A stretch of DNA of 21,592 bases from Gemmatimonadota bacterium. Lineage in GTDB: Bacteria; Gemmatimonadota; Gemmatimonadetes; Gemmatimonadales; Gemmatimonadaceae. The notes under the pieces are model-generated. The model worked only from the letters and a program-made list of their open reading frames with translations. It was not told the DNA's origin and made no database searches. Of the stretch, positions 7,287 to 14,204 are shown in pieces. Numbering within the stretch: the stretch's first letter is position 1; each line of letters begins with the position of its first letter. The stretch lies in contig JAQBPZ010000249.1 of NCBI GenBank assembly GCA_028287225.1, forward strand, positions 1 to 21,592, in the 5' to 3' direction. Position numbers and translations under genes: made by a program.

Positions 7287-8569
7287 GCGGCGTCCAGGTG
7301 CGTCGCGCGCCCGGGTCCGCACACGATGCGGATGCCGCCGTGGCGACGGTGCGGACCGTGGACCAGATCCGCGCGGATTTCCCCGCGCTCCATCGGCGCG
7401 AGCAGGGGCATCCGGTGGCGTACTTCGACGGCCCCGGCGGCACGCAGGTGCCGCGCGCCGTCGCGGAGGCGATGACGAACTACCTGCTGCACCACAACGC
7501 GAACACGCACTGGGTCTATCCCACGAGCGTGGAGACCGATGCGCTGCTCGACGCGGCCCGCGTGGTGTTCGCCGACTTCTTCAACGCGACGCCCGCCGAC
7601 GTGTCCTTCGGCAACAACATGACGACGATCACCTTCCACGTCGCCCGTGCCCTCGCGCGCGGCTGGCAGGCGGGTGACGAGATCGTCGTCACGGAGCTCG
7701 ACCACCACGCCAACGTGGCGCCCTGGCACGCGGTGGCGAAGGAGCGTGGGCTCGTCGTGCGCACGGCGCGGCTCGACACGCGCACCTTCCGCACGGATCC
7801 CGACGACCTCGCGCACCTGATCGGGCCGCGCACCCGCCTCGTCGCCATCGGGGCGGCATCGAACGCCCTCGGGACGGTCTCGGACATCGCCGCCGCGTGC
7901 GCCCTCGCGCGCGCCGCGGGCGCGCTCAGCTTCGTGGACGCGGTGCACTACGCGCCGCACACGCTCGTGGACGTGCAGGCGATCGGCTGCGACTTCCTCG
8001 CCTGCTCGTCCTACAAGTTCTACGGACCGCACGCGGGCATCCTGTACGCGCGCGCGGCGCTCGTGCAGTCGCTGGACGTGCCCAGGCTGGAGCCGGCACC
8101 GGAGCTCGCGCCGGAGCGGCTCGAGACCGGGACGCAGAATCACGAGGGCATCATCGGCGCGGCGGCGGCGGTCACCTGGCTCGCGTCGCTCGCGGGGGAG
8201 CAGGGCACCCGGCGCGAGCGTCTCGCGCTCGCGTTCGCGGCACTCCACCAGCGCGGCGACGCCCTGCTGGTCCGCGCGTGGGAGGGCCTCTCGGCCATCG
8301 GCGGCGTGACGCTGTACGGACCCATGCCGGGCACGCCGCGCACGCCGACGGTGTCGTTCACCCTCGCGGGCCGCTCCACCGACGACGTCGCGCGCCACCT
8401 GGTGCGCCATGGCCTGTACGTGTCGAACGGCGACTTCTACGCGCAGACCGTGGCCGAGCGGCTCGGCCGCGGCGCCGACGGCTTCGTGCGCGTGGGCGCC
8501 GCGGCGTATACGAGCGCCGACGAGGTGGACCGGATGGTGGCGGCGGTGGCCGAGCTGGGGAGAGGCTGA
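7283..8569 (+). CDS. Cysteine-desulfurase-like PLP aminotransferase (class V)
   Basis: A 428-residue PLP enzyme of aminotransferase class V, most like the cysteine-desulfurase-like VC1184 family (TIGR01976). Motifs include YFDGPGGTQVP (47-57), TELDHHANVAPW (137-148) with the PLP-stacking His, VDAVHYAPH (218-226) with the PLP-pairing Asp219, and CSSYKFYGPHAG (241-252) with the Schiff-base Lys245. Family members resemble SufS/NifS, but their substrate is not settled, so neither desulfurase nor transaminase activity should be assumed. The ATG at 7283 is preceded by AGGAGAT with five bases spacing and overlaps the upstream stop. The in-frame opening upstream (from 6305) only shadows the oxidoreductase. 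The TGA ends at 8569, immediately before the first heptamer of the repeat array. Confidence 0.92.
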   Translation: MSGVQVRRAPGSAHDADAAVATVRTVDQIRADFPALHRREQGHPVAYFDGPGGTQVPRAVAEAMTNYLLHHNANTHWVYPTSVETDALLDAARVVFADFFNATPADVSFGNNMTTITFHVARALARGWQAGDEIVVTELDHHANVAPWHAVAKERGLVVRTARLDTRTFRTDPDDLAHLIGPRTRLVAIGAASNALGTVSDIAAACALARAAGALSFVDAVHYAPHTLVDVQAIGCDFLACSSYKFYGPHAGILYARAALVQSLDVPRLEPAPELAPERLETGTQNHEGIIGAAAAVTWLASLAGEQGTRRERLALAFAALHQRGDALLVRAWEGLSAIGGVTLYGPMPGTPRTPTVSFTLAGRSTDDVARHLVRHGLYVSNGDFYAQTVAERLGRGADGFVRVGAAAYTSADEVDRMVAAVAELGRG

Positions 8570-8653
8570 AACGAGTAACGAGAACTGAGTAACGAGAACT
8601 GAGTAACGAGAACTGAGTAACGAGTAACGAGTAACGAGTAACGAGTAACGAGT
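8570..8653 (+). repeat. Heptamer array, 12 units of AACGAGT type
   Basis: Twelve 7-base units begin at the base after the aminotransferase stop codon. Units 1 and 8-12 are AACGAGT. Units 2-7 alternate AACGAGA and ACTGAGT, giving a 14-base higher-order repeat three times. On the opposite strand this is the same heptamer as the array at 8835-8939. Confidence 0.95.
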
Positions 8654-8662
8654 AAGTCGAGG

Positions 8663-8832
8663 GGCGTCCCGGGCGGTGGTGTCACCCCGCCGCGAAGCTG
8701 TCGGGGCATACTCTCCCGTGATCGGGGCTGGCCAGAGGTACGGGACAGTAGATCCCGACACTCGGTCGCGGAGTTCACCCCGCGCGCAGCGTCGGGGCTC
8801 CCTCCTGCGGGATGACACCCGCCCGGGACGCC
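8663..8832. repeat. Inverted repeat between the heptamer arrays
   Basis: The outer arms GGCGTCCCGGGCGG (8663-8676) and CCGCCCGGGACGCC (8819-8832) pair perfectly over 14 bases. Pairing continues inward with a one-base indel and a mismatch (GGTGTCACCCCG against CGGGATGACACC). The core of about 120 bases contains two similar short segments ending in GTCGGGG (near 8700 and 8795) and no credible ORF. With the flanking arrays it makes one nested palindromic element of about 370 bases. Confidence 0.85.
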
Positions 8833-8834
8833 GT

Positions 8835-8939
8835 GTTACTCGTTACTCGTTACTCGTTACTCGTTACTCGTTACTCGTTACTCGTTACTCGTTACTCGTT
8901 ACTCGTTACTCGTTACTCGTTACTCGTTACTCGTTACTC
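8835..8939 (-). repeat. Heptamer array, 15 perfect units of GTTACTC
   Basis: Fifteen identical copies of GTTACTC on the plus strand, the reverse complement of the GAGTAAC heptamer at 8570-8653. Because 7 is not a multiple of 3, all frames read a repeating heptapeptide (VTRYSLL in one), which makes false ORFs. The last units lie inside the 3' end of the GH15 gene. Confidence 0.97.
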
Positions 8940-10738
8940 GTGTTCGCGCCTCGCTGCTCCGCCGGCGACGCAACGCTCCGGCCGGCGAGGTTGAACGCGG
9001 TGCCCACGAGCGCCACGTGCGAGAAGGCCTGCGGGAAGTTGCCCGTGAGGCGCTGGAGCCGCGGGTCGTACTCCTCGGCGAGCAGCCCGACGTCGTTGGA
9101 GAGGGCGACGAGCCGCGCGAAGAGCGCGTGGGCGTCATCCCGGCGCCCGATCATCACGAGGCAGTCGGCCAGCCAGAAGGAGCACGCCAGGAACGCGCCC
9201 TCGCCCGGTGGCAGCCCGTCCTGCGTCTCGGCGGAGTCGTAGCGCAGCACGAAACCGTCCACGAGGAGTCGCTCCTCGATGCAGGAGATGGTGCCGAGCA
9301 CGCGCGGATCGTTCGCCGGCAGGAACCCGACGAGTGGCATCAGCAGGAGCGACGCATCGACCTGCGACGAGCCATAGGCCTGCACGAAGCTGCCGAGCGA
9401 GGGGTCGAAGGCGTGCGTGCAGACATCGTCGTGGATCTCCTGCCGCAGCGCGCGCCACGCCTCCACCGGGCCGGTGAGCCCGTAGCGCTCCACCGTCTGC
9501 ACCGCGCGGTCGATCGCGACCCACGCCATGACCTTGCTGTGCGTGAAGTGCTGGGCCGGCCCGCGCACCTCCCAGATGCCGTGATCGGGCGCGGCCCAGA
9601 TGCTCGCCACGTGCTCCGCGAGCGCGAGCTCCAGCGCCCAGGTTTCCTTGCTCTCGGGAAGGCCCGCGAAGCGCGCCTGGTACAGCGCGTCCATCACCTC
9701 GCCGAACACGTCGAGCTGTCGCTGCTCCGCGGCGGCGTTGCCGATGCGCACGGGACGCGACCCCTCGTAGCCCGGCAGCCACGGCACCTCCCACTCGCGC
9801 AGCATGCGCTCGCCGGCCAGGCCGTACATGATCTGCACCTGGCTCGGGCTGCCCGCCGCGGCGCGCAGCAGCCAGTCGCGCCATGCCGCCGCCTCGTCCA
9901 CGTACCCGGCATCCATGAACGCGAGCAGGGTGAGCGTCGCGTCACGCAGCCAGCAGAAACGATAGTCCCAGTTGCGCGTGCCGCCGATCTGCTCGGGCAG
10001 GGAGGTGGTCGGCGCCGCCACGATGCCGCCCGTGGGGCCGTAGGTCAGCGCCTTCAGGGTGAGGAGCGAGCGGATCACCGCGGCCCGCGCCGGTCCCTCG
10101 TAGTCGCACCGGGCCGCCCAGCCCTCCCAGAATCGTGCCGTGAACGCCAGCGCCTCGCGCGCCTCCACCGCGGCCATCGGCGGGCGGTGGCTGGGACTCC
10201 ACGTGAGGACGAACGAGTGGGAGTCGCCCGCCTGCACGTCGAAGCGGCCGACGGTGTGCAGGTGCTCGCCATGGGTGGGGACGTCGCTGGCGAGGGTCAC
10301 CATGTCGGGGCCGGCGATGATGCGGAGCCGGCCGTCGTCGAGCCGGCTCACCCAGGGCACCACGCTCCCGTAGTCGAACCGGACGATGAGCTCCGTGGTG
10401 AGGGACACCGTGCCGCGTCGCCCTTCGACGATGCGCACGACGTCCGAGTTGTCGCCCTTCACCGGCATGAAGTCGATGAGCGCAACTGTCCCGGTTGCGG
10501 TCTCGAACACGGTCTCGAGGATCATCGTGTCGCCGCGGTAGCCGCGGCTGCAGCGCAGCACCGGGTCGGCGGGGCCGATGCGCCAGCGTCCATGCTCCGG
10601 CGTGCCGAGCAGCGCCGCGAAGCACGCGCCGGAATCGAACCTCGGCCAGCAGAGCCAGTCGATGGAGCCGTCGCGCGAGACCAGCGCGGCGGTCTCGCAG
10701 TCTCCGATCAGAGCGTAGTCCTCGATCGCGGTGGGCAT
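8927..10738 (-). CDS. Glycoside hydrolase family 15 (glucoamylase/trehalase-like)
   Basis: A 603-residue enzyme expected to hydrolyse alpha-glucosides such as trehalose or short maltodextrins. No signal peptide is seen, so it is probably cytosolic. The start at 10738 gives the family's usual N-terminus (IEDYALIGDCETAALVSRDG and IDWLCWPRFDS). A domain of beta-strand character (about 1-200) precedes the (alpha/alpha)6 catalytic domain. Signatures are GGTRNWDYRFCWLRDA (252-267), GIWEVRG (387-393) with likely general acid Glu390, and PPGEGAFLACSFWLAD (510-525) with likely general base Glu513. Bacterial members with this pattern include trehalases and glucoamylases; I cannot choose. There is no clear Shine-Dalgarno sequence. 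The open frame upstream of 10738 is not family sequence. The last four residues (TSNE) and the TAA are encoded by the heptamer repeat, so the 3' end was set by that element. Confidence 0.93.
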   Translation of the reverse strand: MPTAIEDYALIGDCETAALVSRDGSIDWLCWPRFDSGACFAALLGTPEHGRWRIGPADPVLRCSRGYRGDTMILETVFETATGTVALIDFMPVKGDNSDVVRIVEGRRGTVSLTTELIVRFDYGSVVPWVSRLDDGRLRIIAGPDMVTLASDVPTHGEHLHTVGRFDVQAGDSHSFVLTWSPSHRPPMAAVEAREALAFTARFWEGWAARCDYEGPARAAVIRSLLTLKALTYGPTGGIVAAPTTSLPEQIGGTRNWDYRFCWLRDATLTLLAFMDAGYVDEAAAWRDWLLRAAAGSPSQVQIMYGLAGERMLREWEVPWLPGYEGSRPVRIGNAAAEQRQLDVFGEVMDALYQARFAGLPESKETWALELALAEHVASIWAAPDHGIWEVRGPAQHFTHSKVMAWVAIDRAVQTVERYGLTGPVEAWRALRQEIHDDVCTHAFDPSLGSFVQAYGSSQVDASLLLMPLVGFLPANDPRVLGTISCIEERLLVDGFVLRYDSAETQDGLPPGEGAFLACSFWLADCLVMIGRRDDAHALFARLVALSNDVGLLAEEYDPRLQRLTGNFPQAFSHVALVGTAFNLAGRSVASPAEQRGANTSNE

Positions 10739-10805
10739 CGAGGGCACAGAGGCACCTTTCGCGCCGGATGCTGCCCGCGCATTCGCGGCGATCACCGCGA
10801 TCCTG

Positions 10806-10823
10806 ACAAACATGTAATCCATT
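10806..10823 (+). promoter_or_regulatory. Shared 18-base upstream motif, copy 1
   Basis: ACAAACATGTAATCCATT lies 164 bases upstream of the start of the 734-residue DUF11 protein. It matches the motif at 13395-13412 at 15 of 18 positions, and similar CGCG sequence follows each copy. It may be a promoter core or operator shared by the surface-protein genes. It is also 68-85 bases upstream of the divergent GH15 gene and could serve that gene. No consensus -35 partner is visible. Confidence 0.4.
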
Positions 10824-10969
10824 CGCGCGCGGCGGACGGTTGCCGCTGTCGAGCCTGCCACGTCTGCTTGATGCGACGCGCGAGCCCGTCCCCCCTCGCC
10901 GGCCCCGTCATCCCCCTCGTGCACACTCCCATCCGCCATCGTCACGTCTCGCCCCTGCCGCGGCGCAGC

Positions 10970-13174
10970 ATGCGCACGCGGGGGCTGCGTGCGCCGTGGG
11001 TGCTGCTCGCCGGCATGGCATGCCTCCTGGCCCCGGCGAGTGCGCGCGCGCAGGGCTCGTTCGCCGACACGACGCTCTTCGCCGTGAACAACACCACGAC
11101 GCTCTACACGGTGAACCGCCTCTCCGGCACGTCCACCGCCGTGGGGGCGCTGCTCTTCAGCACCTCGGCGCTCGCCTGCGATCCGTCCACCGGACGCCTC
11201 TACTACACGTCCACCAACGCGGCGCTCCCCGTCGGCCGAGTGGCGTACTGGGATCCGGCGACGGGCACCAACACCCTGCTGAACGGCACGGGCCTCAACG
11301 ACGCCGGCCTCAACGACAACGTGGAGCGCCTCGCATTCAGCACCGGCGGCGTGCTGTACGGCATCGGCGCCACCTCGGCCACGCTCTACACCATCAGCCC
11401 CACCACCGGCGCGTACACCTCGCTCGGCACGGTGCGGATCGGATCGTCGGCCGGCGCCCCGCTTGGCGGCGGCGGCGACATCGCCTTCGACTACGACGGC
11501 ACGCTCTACGCGAGCGCGCTCGACGCGAGCAACCAGACCATCCTCTACGGCGTGAGCCTCGCGCTGACGGGCGGCGCGTTTGTCGCGACGCCGGCGGGGA
11601 TGATCGTGAACACCGTCCAGGGCGGCCTCGCGTTCGTGGCCGACGGCCGGCTGTATTCGGCCGGCCTGAACCAGAACATCTACGCCGTGAACAAGAGCAG
11701 CGGGGCGCCCACCTTCATCACGGGTGGAACCATCGCCATCCATGACTTCGCGACGCTGCCCCGCTTCGCGAACCTCGGCATCACCGGGAGCACTACCGGC
11801 CTTCCGCGCGGCGATACCGCCGCCTTCAGCATCACGGTCAGCAACGCCGGCCCGCAGTACGCGAACGGCCCCATCACCGTCCTCGACACCCTCCCCGCCG
11901 GCCTCACCTACCTCCGTATGACCGGCTCGGGCTGGACCTGCAGCGCCGCCGGCCAGGTGGTGACCTGCGTCACGCCCGGCCCGCTCGCCGCCAGTGCAGC
12001 GAGCACCCTGGTGATCTACACGACCGTCGCCACGCTGAGGGCCGGCCGGGTGCTCACCAGCATCCTTCGCGTGACCGGCAGCACCATCGACCAGGATCAG
12101 ACGGGCGATCGCATCACCGTGGCCGGCACCGTGGTGGTGGACGTGGACTTCGTGCTGACGAAGTCGCACGCCGGGAATTTCATCGCGGGCCAGAATGGCG
12201 TGTACACCATCGCGTTCACGAACACCGGCGTCGCGGCCAGCACCGGCACGATCACCATGGTGGATACGCTGCCGACGGGGCTGGCGTGGGTGAGCGCCAC
12301 GGGCACGGCATGGACGTGCAGCAAGGCCGGCACGGCGCCCGAGATCGTGACGTGCACGCGCACCACCGCGGTCAACTCCGGGGCCTCCACCTCCATCGCC
12401 CTCACGGTCGCCGCGACCATGGCGGCCACCCCGTCGCGGACGAACACGGCATGGGTGTCCGGAGGCGGCACCCTGACGGCAACCGCCGCCAGCGACCCCA
12501 CGACCATCGACTACTACGCCGTGGCGGTGACCCCGGACCTGGCGCCGGTCTCCCAGCTGCCCAGCAACGGGACGTCGTACACGGCCACCTTCACGGTGGG
12601 GAACGCGGGGACCCTGGCGGACACCTACACCCTGGTCGCGTCCAGGGTGCCCGGCACGTCCATCGCGATCACCTCGGTTCGCGGCGTAAGCGGCACGAGC
12701 GGCGGCTCCGTGCCGGTCGCGACCAACGGCAGCGTTCAGGTGGCGGTGGTCTACACGGTGCTCGCCGCGGCGTCGGCCGGTGCCACGGACACGCTCAAGC
12801 TCCTGGCGACCTCGCTGGCGAATGGTACGGTGCGCGACTACGGCTCCGTCATCGTCAACGTGGTCAAGGCCGGCCTGACCATCACCAAGGCGCTCTACCG
12901 CGCCGACGGGACGACGCTGGTGACCGCCGGTGGCCAGGTCAGTATTGGCGAAACTGTACAATTTCTGGTCACCGTCAAGGCGACTGGCAGCGTGCCGTCG
13001 ACGACCGTGAAGGTGTCGGACGTCCTGCCGGCGGGGGTGAGCTTTCTCGGTGCCACCCCCGATGCGGCCGGCTGGACGCTCGCCGAGGCGGGGGGCACGG
13101 TGACCGGCAACCTGACCGGCACCCTCGCCGTGGGCGCCTCGCGGTTCTTCTGGATCCAGGTGAAGGTCAAGTAG
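10970..13174 (+). CDS. Secreted DUF11-repeat surface protein with propeller-like N-terminus
   Basis: A 734-residue secreted protein. Residues 1-28 are a signal peptide ending ASARAQ. Residues about 33-262 contain repeats such as LYTVNRLSGTSTAVG, LYTISPTTGAYTSLG and IYAVNKSSGAPTF, typical of beta-propeller-like DUF6923 domains. DUF11 or Ig-like modules follow at about 265-385, 390-510 and 635-734, with a related module at 510-630. Markers are VLDTLPAGLTYL (304-315), MVDTLPTGLAWV (430-441) and VSDVLPAGVSFL (682-693). The protein ends exactly at the last strand of a DUF11 module (ASRFFWIQVKVK) with no LPXTG, PEP-CTERM or Por-sorting signal. The ATG at 10970 is preferred over 10871 because it gives a normal signal peptide. 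No Shine-Dalgarno sequence is visible. It likely belongs to a surface assembly with the downstream genes (inference). A terminator follows at 13197-13229. Confidence 0.87.
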   Translation: MRTRGLRAPWVLLAGMACLLAPASARAQGSFADTTLFAVNNTTTLYTVNRLSGTSTAVGALLFSTSALACDPSTGRLYYTSTNAALPVGRVAYWDPATGTNTLLNGTGLNDAGLNDNVERLAFSTGGVLYGIGATSATLYTISPTTGAYTSLGTVRIGSSAGAPLGGGGDIAFDYDGTLYASALDASNQTILYGVSLALTGGAFVATPAGMIVNTVQGGLAFVADGRLYSAGLNQNIYAVNKSSGAPTFITGGTIAIHDFATLPRFANLGITGSTTGLPRGDTAAFSITVSNAGPQYANGPITVLDTLPAGLTYLRMTGSGWTCSAAGQVVTCVTPGPLAASAASTLVIYTTVATLRAGRVLTSILRVTGSTIDQDQTGDRITVAGTVVVDVDFVLTKSHAGNFIAGQNGVYTIAFTNTGVAASTGTITMVDTLPTGLAWVSATGTAWTCSKAGTAPEIVTCTRTTAVNSGASTSIALTVAATMAATPSRTNTAWVSGGGTLTATAASDPTTIDYYAVAVTPDLAPVSQLPSNGTSYTATFTVGNAGTLADTYTLVASRVPGTSIAITSVRGVSGTSGGSVPVATNGSVQVAVVYTVLAAASAGATDTLKLLATSLANGTVRDYGSVIVNVVKAGLTITKALYRADGTTLVTAGGQVSIGETVQFLVTVKATGSVPSTTVKVSDVLPAGVSFLGATPDAAGWTLAEAGGTVTGNLTGTLAVGASRFFWIQVKVK

Positions 13175-13196
13175 CGGGGCCGAACTGAACGCACGC

Positions 13197-13229
13197 GGGG
13201 CACATCGGCGCAAGTCGATGTGCCCCTTT
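13197..13229 (+). terminator. Rho-independent terminator after the 734-residue DUF11 gene
   Basis: Perfect 11-base stem GGGGCACATCG (13197-13207) with CGATGTGCCCC (13216-13226), an 8-base loop, and TTTGTCTT directly after. It sits 22 bases past the stop at 13174. It implies that the next DUF11 gene has its own promoter, in line with the second motif copy at 13395. The rest of the 379-base gap (13175-13553) holds that motif and a small palindrome, but no gene. Confidence 0.82.
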
Positions 13230-13394
13230 GTCTTGCGCCATTCACAGCCGGCCGTACCCCATGTCGCCCTTCGGGCGCTTCCCGCGCGGGTCGGCCCGCC
13301 GTGCCGGTATCCGCGCCAGCGCGGGCACGCGTTCGGGGCGCGCTGAACGGACGCCCCGGTCGCCGCGCGCCCCGAGCCCGCCCGTGAGTCCATA

Positions 13395-13412
13395 ACAAAG
13401 ATGTAACCGATT
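13395..13412 (+). promoter_or_regulatory. Shared 18-base upstream motif, copy 2
   Basis: ACAAAGATGTAACCGATT lies 159 bases upstream of the ATG at 13554. It differs from the copy at 10806-10823 at three positions. The surrounding sequence is noticeably more A/T-rich than average here, as expected of a promoter region. The equal distance to two related genes favours a shared promoter or operator. Confidence 0.4.
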
Positions 13413-13513
13413 TTCGCGTGCTAAATCGTTGTCCGCGATCGTTATAGGGGCATAGGCCGCGGTCGGGAAACTTGACCGAAGCGCAGCACCAGCTCGTCAT
13501 GTTTTCTGACGGA

Positions 13514-13528
13514 TTCGAGATTCTCGAA
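13514..13528. promoter_or_regulatory. Small palindrome upstream of the 170-residue gene
   Basis: TTCGAGA-T-TCTCGAA is a perfect 7-base inverted repeat with one central base, ending 25 bases before the ATG at 13554. It could be an operator or a leader hairpin. Nothing similar is seen before the other DUF11 genes, so support is weak. Confidence 0.25.
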
Positions 13529-13553
13529 CGCTACTCCCCTCGCCCCTCGTGCC

Positions 13554-14066
13554 ATGACCCGCCTCGCCCGCCTGCTCCTCGCCAGCTCCGCCATCACGCT
13601 CACCGCGGCCGTGCCGGCCCGCGCCCAGACGGCGGCGGCCCATGCCGCCGCGCCCTCGCTCGTGGTCGCGGCGCTCAACACCACCGCCGCTGCCGAACGC
13701 GCAGCCAGGCCCCGCACCTCGGTGCGCCCGAACGACGTGCTTCGGTACACCCTGACCTTCACCAACCCGACGAGCCGCGCCCTGGCCAGCGTCGAGCTGA
13801 AGGACGCGATACCGGCTGGCGTCCGCTTCGTGGGGGGCAGCACCCACGCCAGCCGCGCCGACGCCCGCGCCGAGTTCTCGGCCGACGGCGGGAAGAGCTG
13901 GAGCACGCAGCCGATGGAGACCGTGATGGTCGCCGGCCAGCCCGTGCAGCGCGCCGTGAGCGCGGATCGCTATACCCACGTCCGCTGGACAGTCGCGGGC
14001 AAGGTCGCCCCGGGTGCCACGGTCACCGCCGATTTCGAAGCGAAAGTCGACGGCGCCGGCGCCTGA
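13554..14066 (+). CDS. Small secreted single-DUF11-domain protein
   Basis: A 170-residue secreted protein. Residues 1-25 form a signal peptide (LLLASSAITLTAAVPARAQ). After an Ala-rich stretch, residues about 45-165 are one DUF11-like domain: VRPNDVLRYTLTFTNPTSR, LKDAIPAGVRFVGGS, then a segment containing EFSADGGKSW, and TVAGKVAPGATVTADFEAKV at the end. DUF11 domains are Ig-like beta sandwiches common in bacterial surface and adhesion proteins. No anchor is visible. No Shine-Dalgarno sequence precedes the ATG. It is 138 bases upstream of the next DUF11 gene on the same strand, and that spacer shows no terminator, so the two are probably co-transcribed. A structural subunit or partner of the larger neighbours is plausible but is inference. 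Confidence 0.82.
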   Translation: MTRLARLLLASSAITLTAAVPARAQTAAAHAAAPSLVVAALNTTAAAERAARPRTSVRPNDVLRYTLTFTNPTSRALASVELKDAIPAGVRFVGGSTHASRADARAEFSADGGKSWSTQPMETVMVAGQPVQRAVSADRYTHVRWTVAGKVAPGATVTADFEAKVDGAGA

Positions 14067-14204
14067 CCGCCGGCTGCCGTTCCTGTTGTTGGTCCAGCAG
14101 CGCCTGCAGCAGCTCGCGCATCCGCAACTCCCTGCAGCTCCCATCCGAGCCCGATCGGCGCAATCGCGCGTCCGGCTCATCCTCGCCACAGTGAGCCTCC
14201 ACCC

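Noticed and set aside
8570..8939. CRISPR array
   Set aside because: The units are 7 bases with no spacers, and no cas genes are present.
8676..9242. ORFs containing repeats of VTRYSLL
   Set aside because: They are translations of the 7-base array, which reads as a heptapeptide in any frame. There is no gene signal.
9017..10969. Long plus-strand opening in frame with the 734-residue DUF11 protein
   Set aside because: It runs antisense through the GH15 gene and gives His/Arg-rich sequence. The signal peptide at 10970 marks the real start.
13440..13500. Possible c-di-GMP (GEMM) or other riboswitch in the leader of the 170-residue gene
   Set aside because: There is a short GGTC/GACC stem with a purine-rich loop, but the conserved core and second helix of the known class are not found.
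12895..13500. 201-residue minus-strand ORF in the gap after the 734-residue gene
   Set aside because: It covers the terminator and the antisense of the DUF11 C-terminus. It has no domain, and its composition is that of a shadow.
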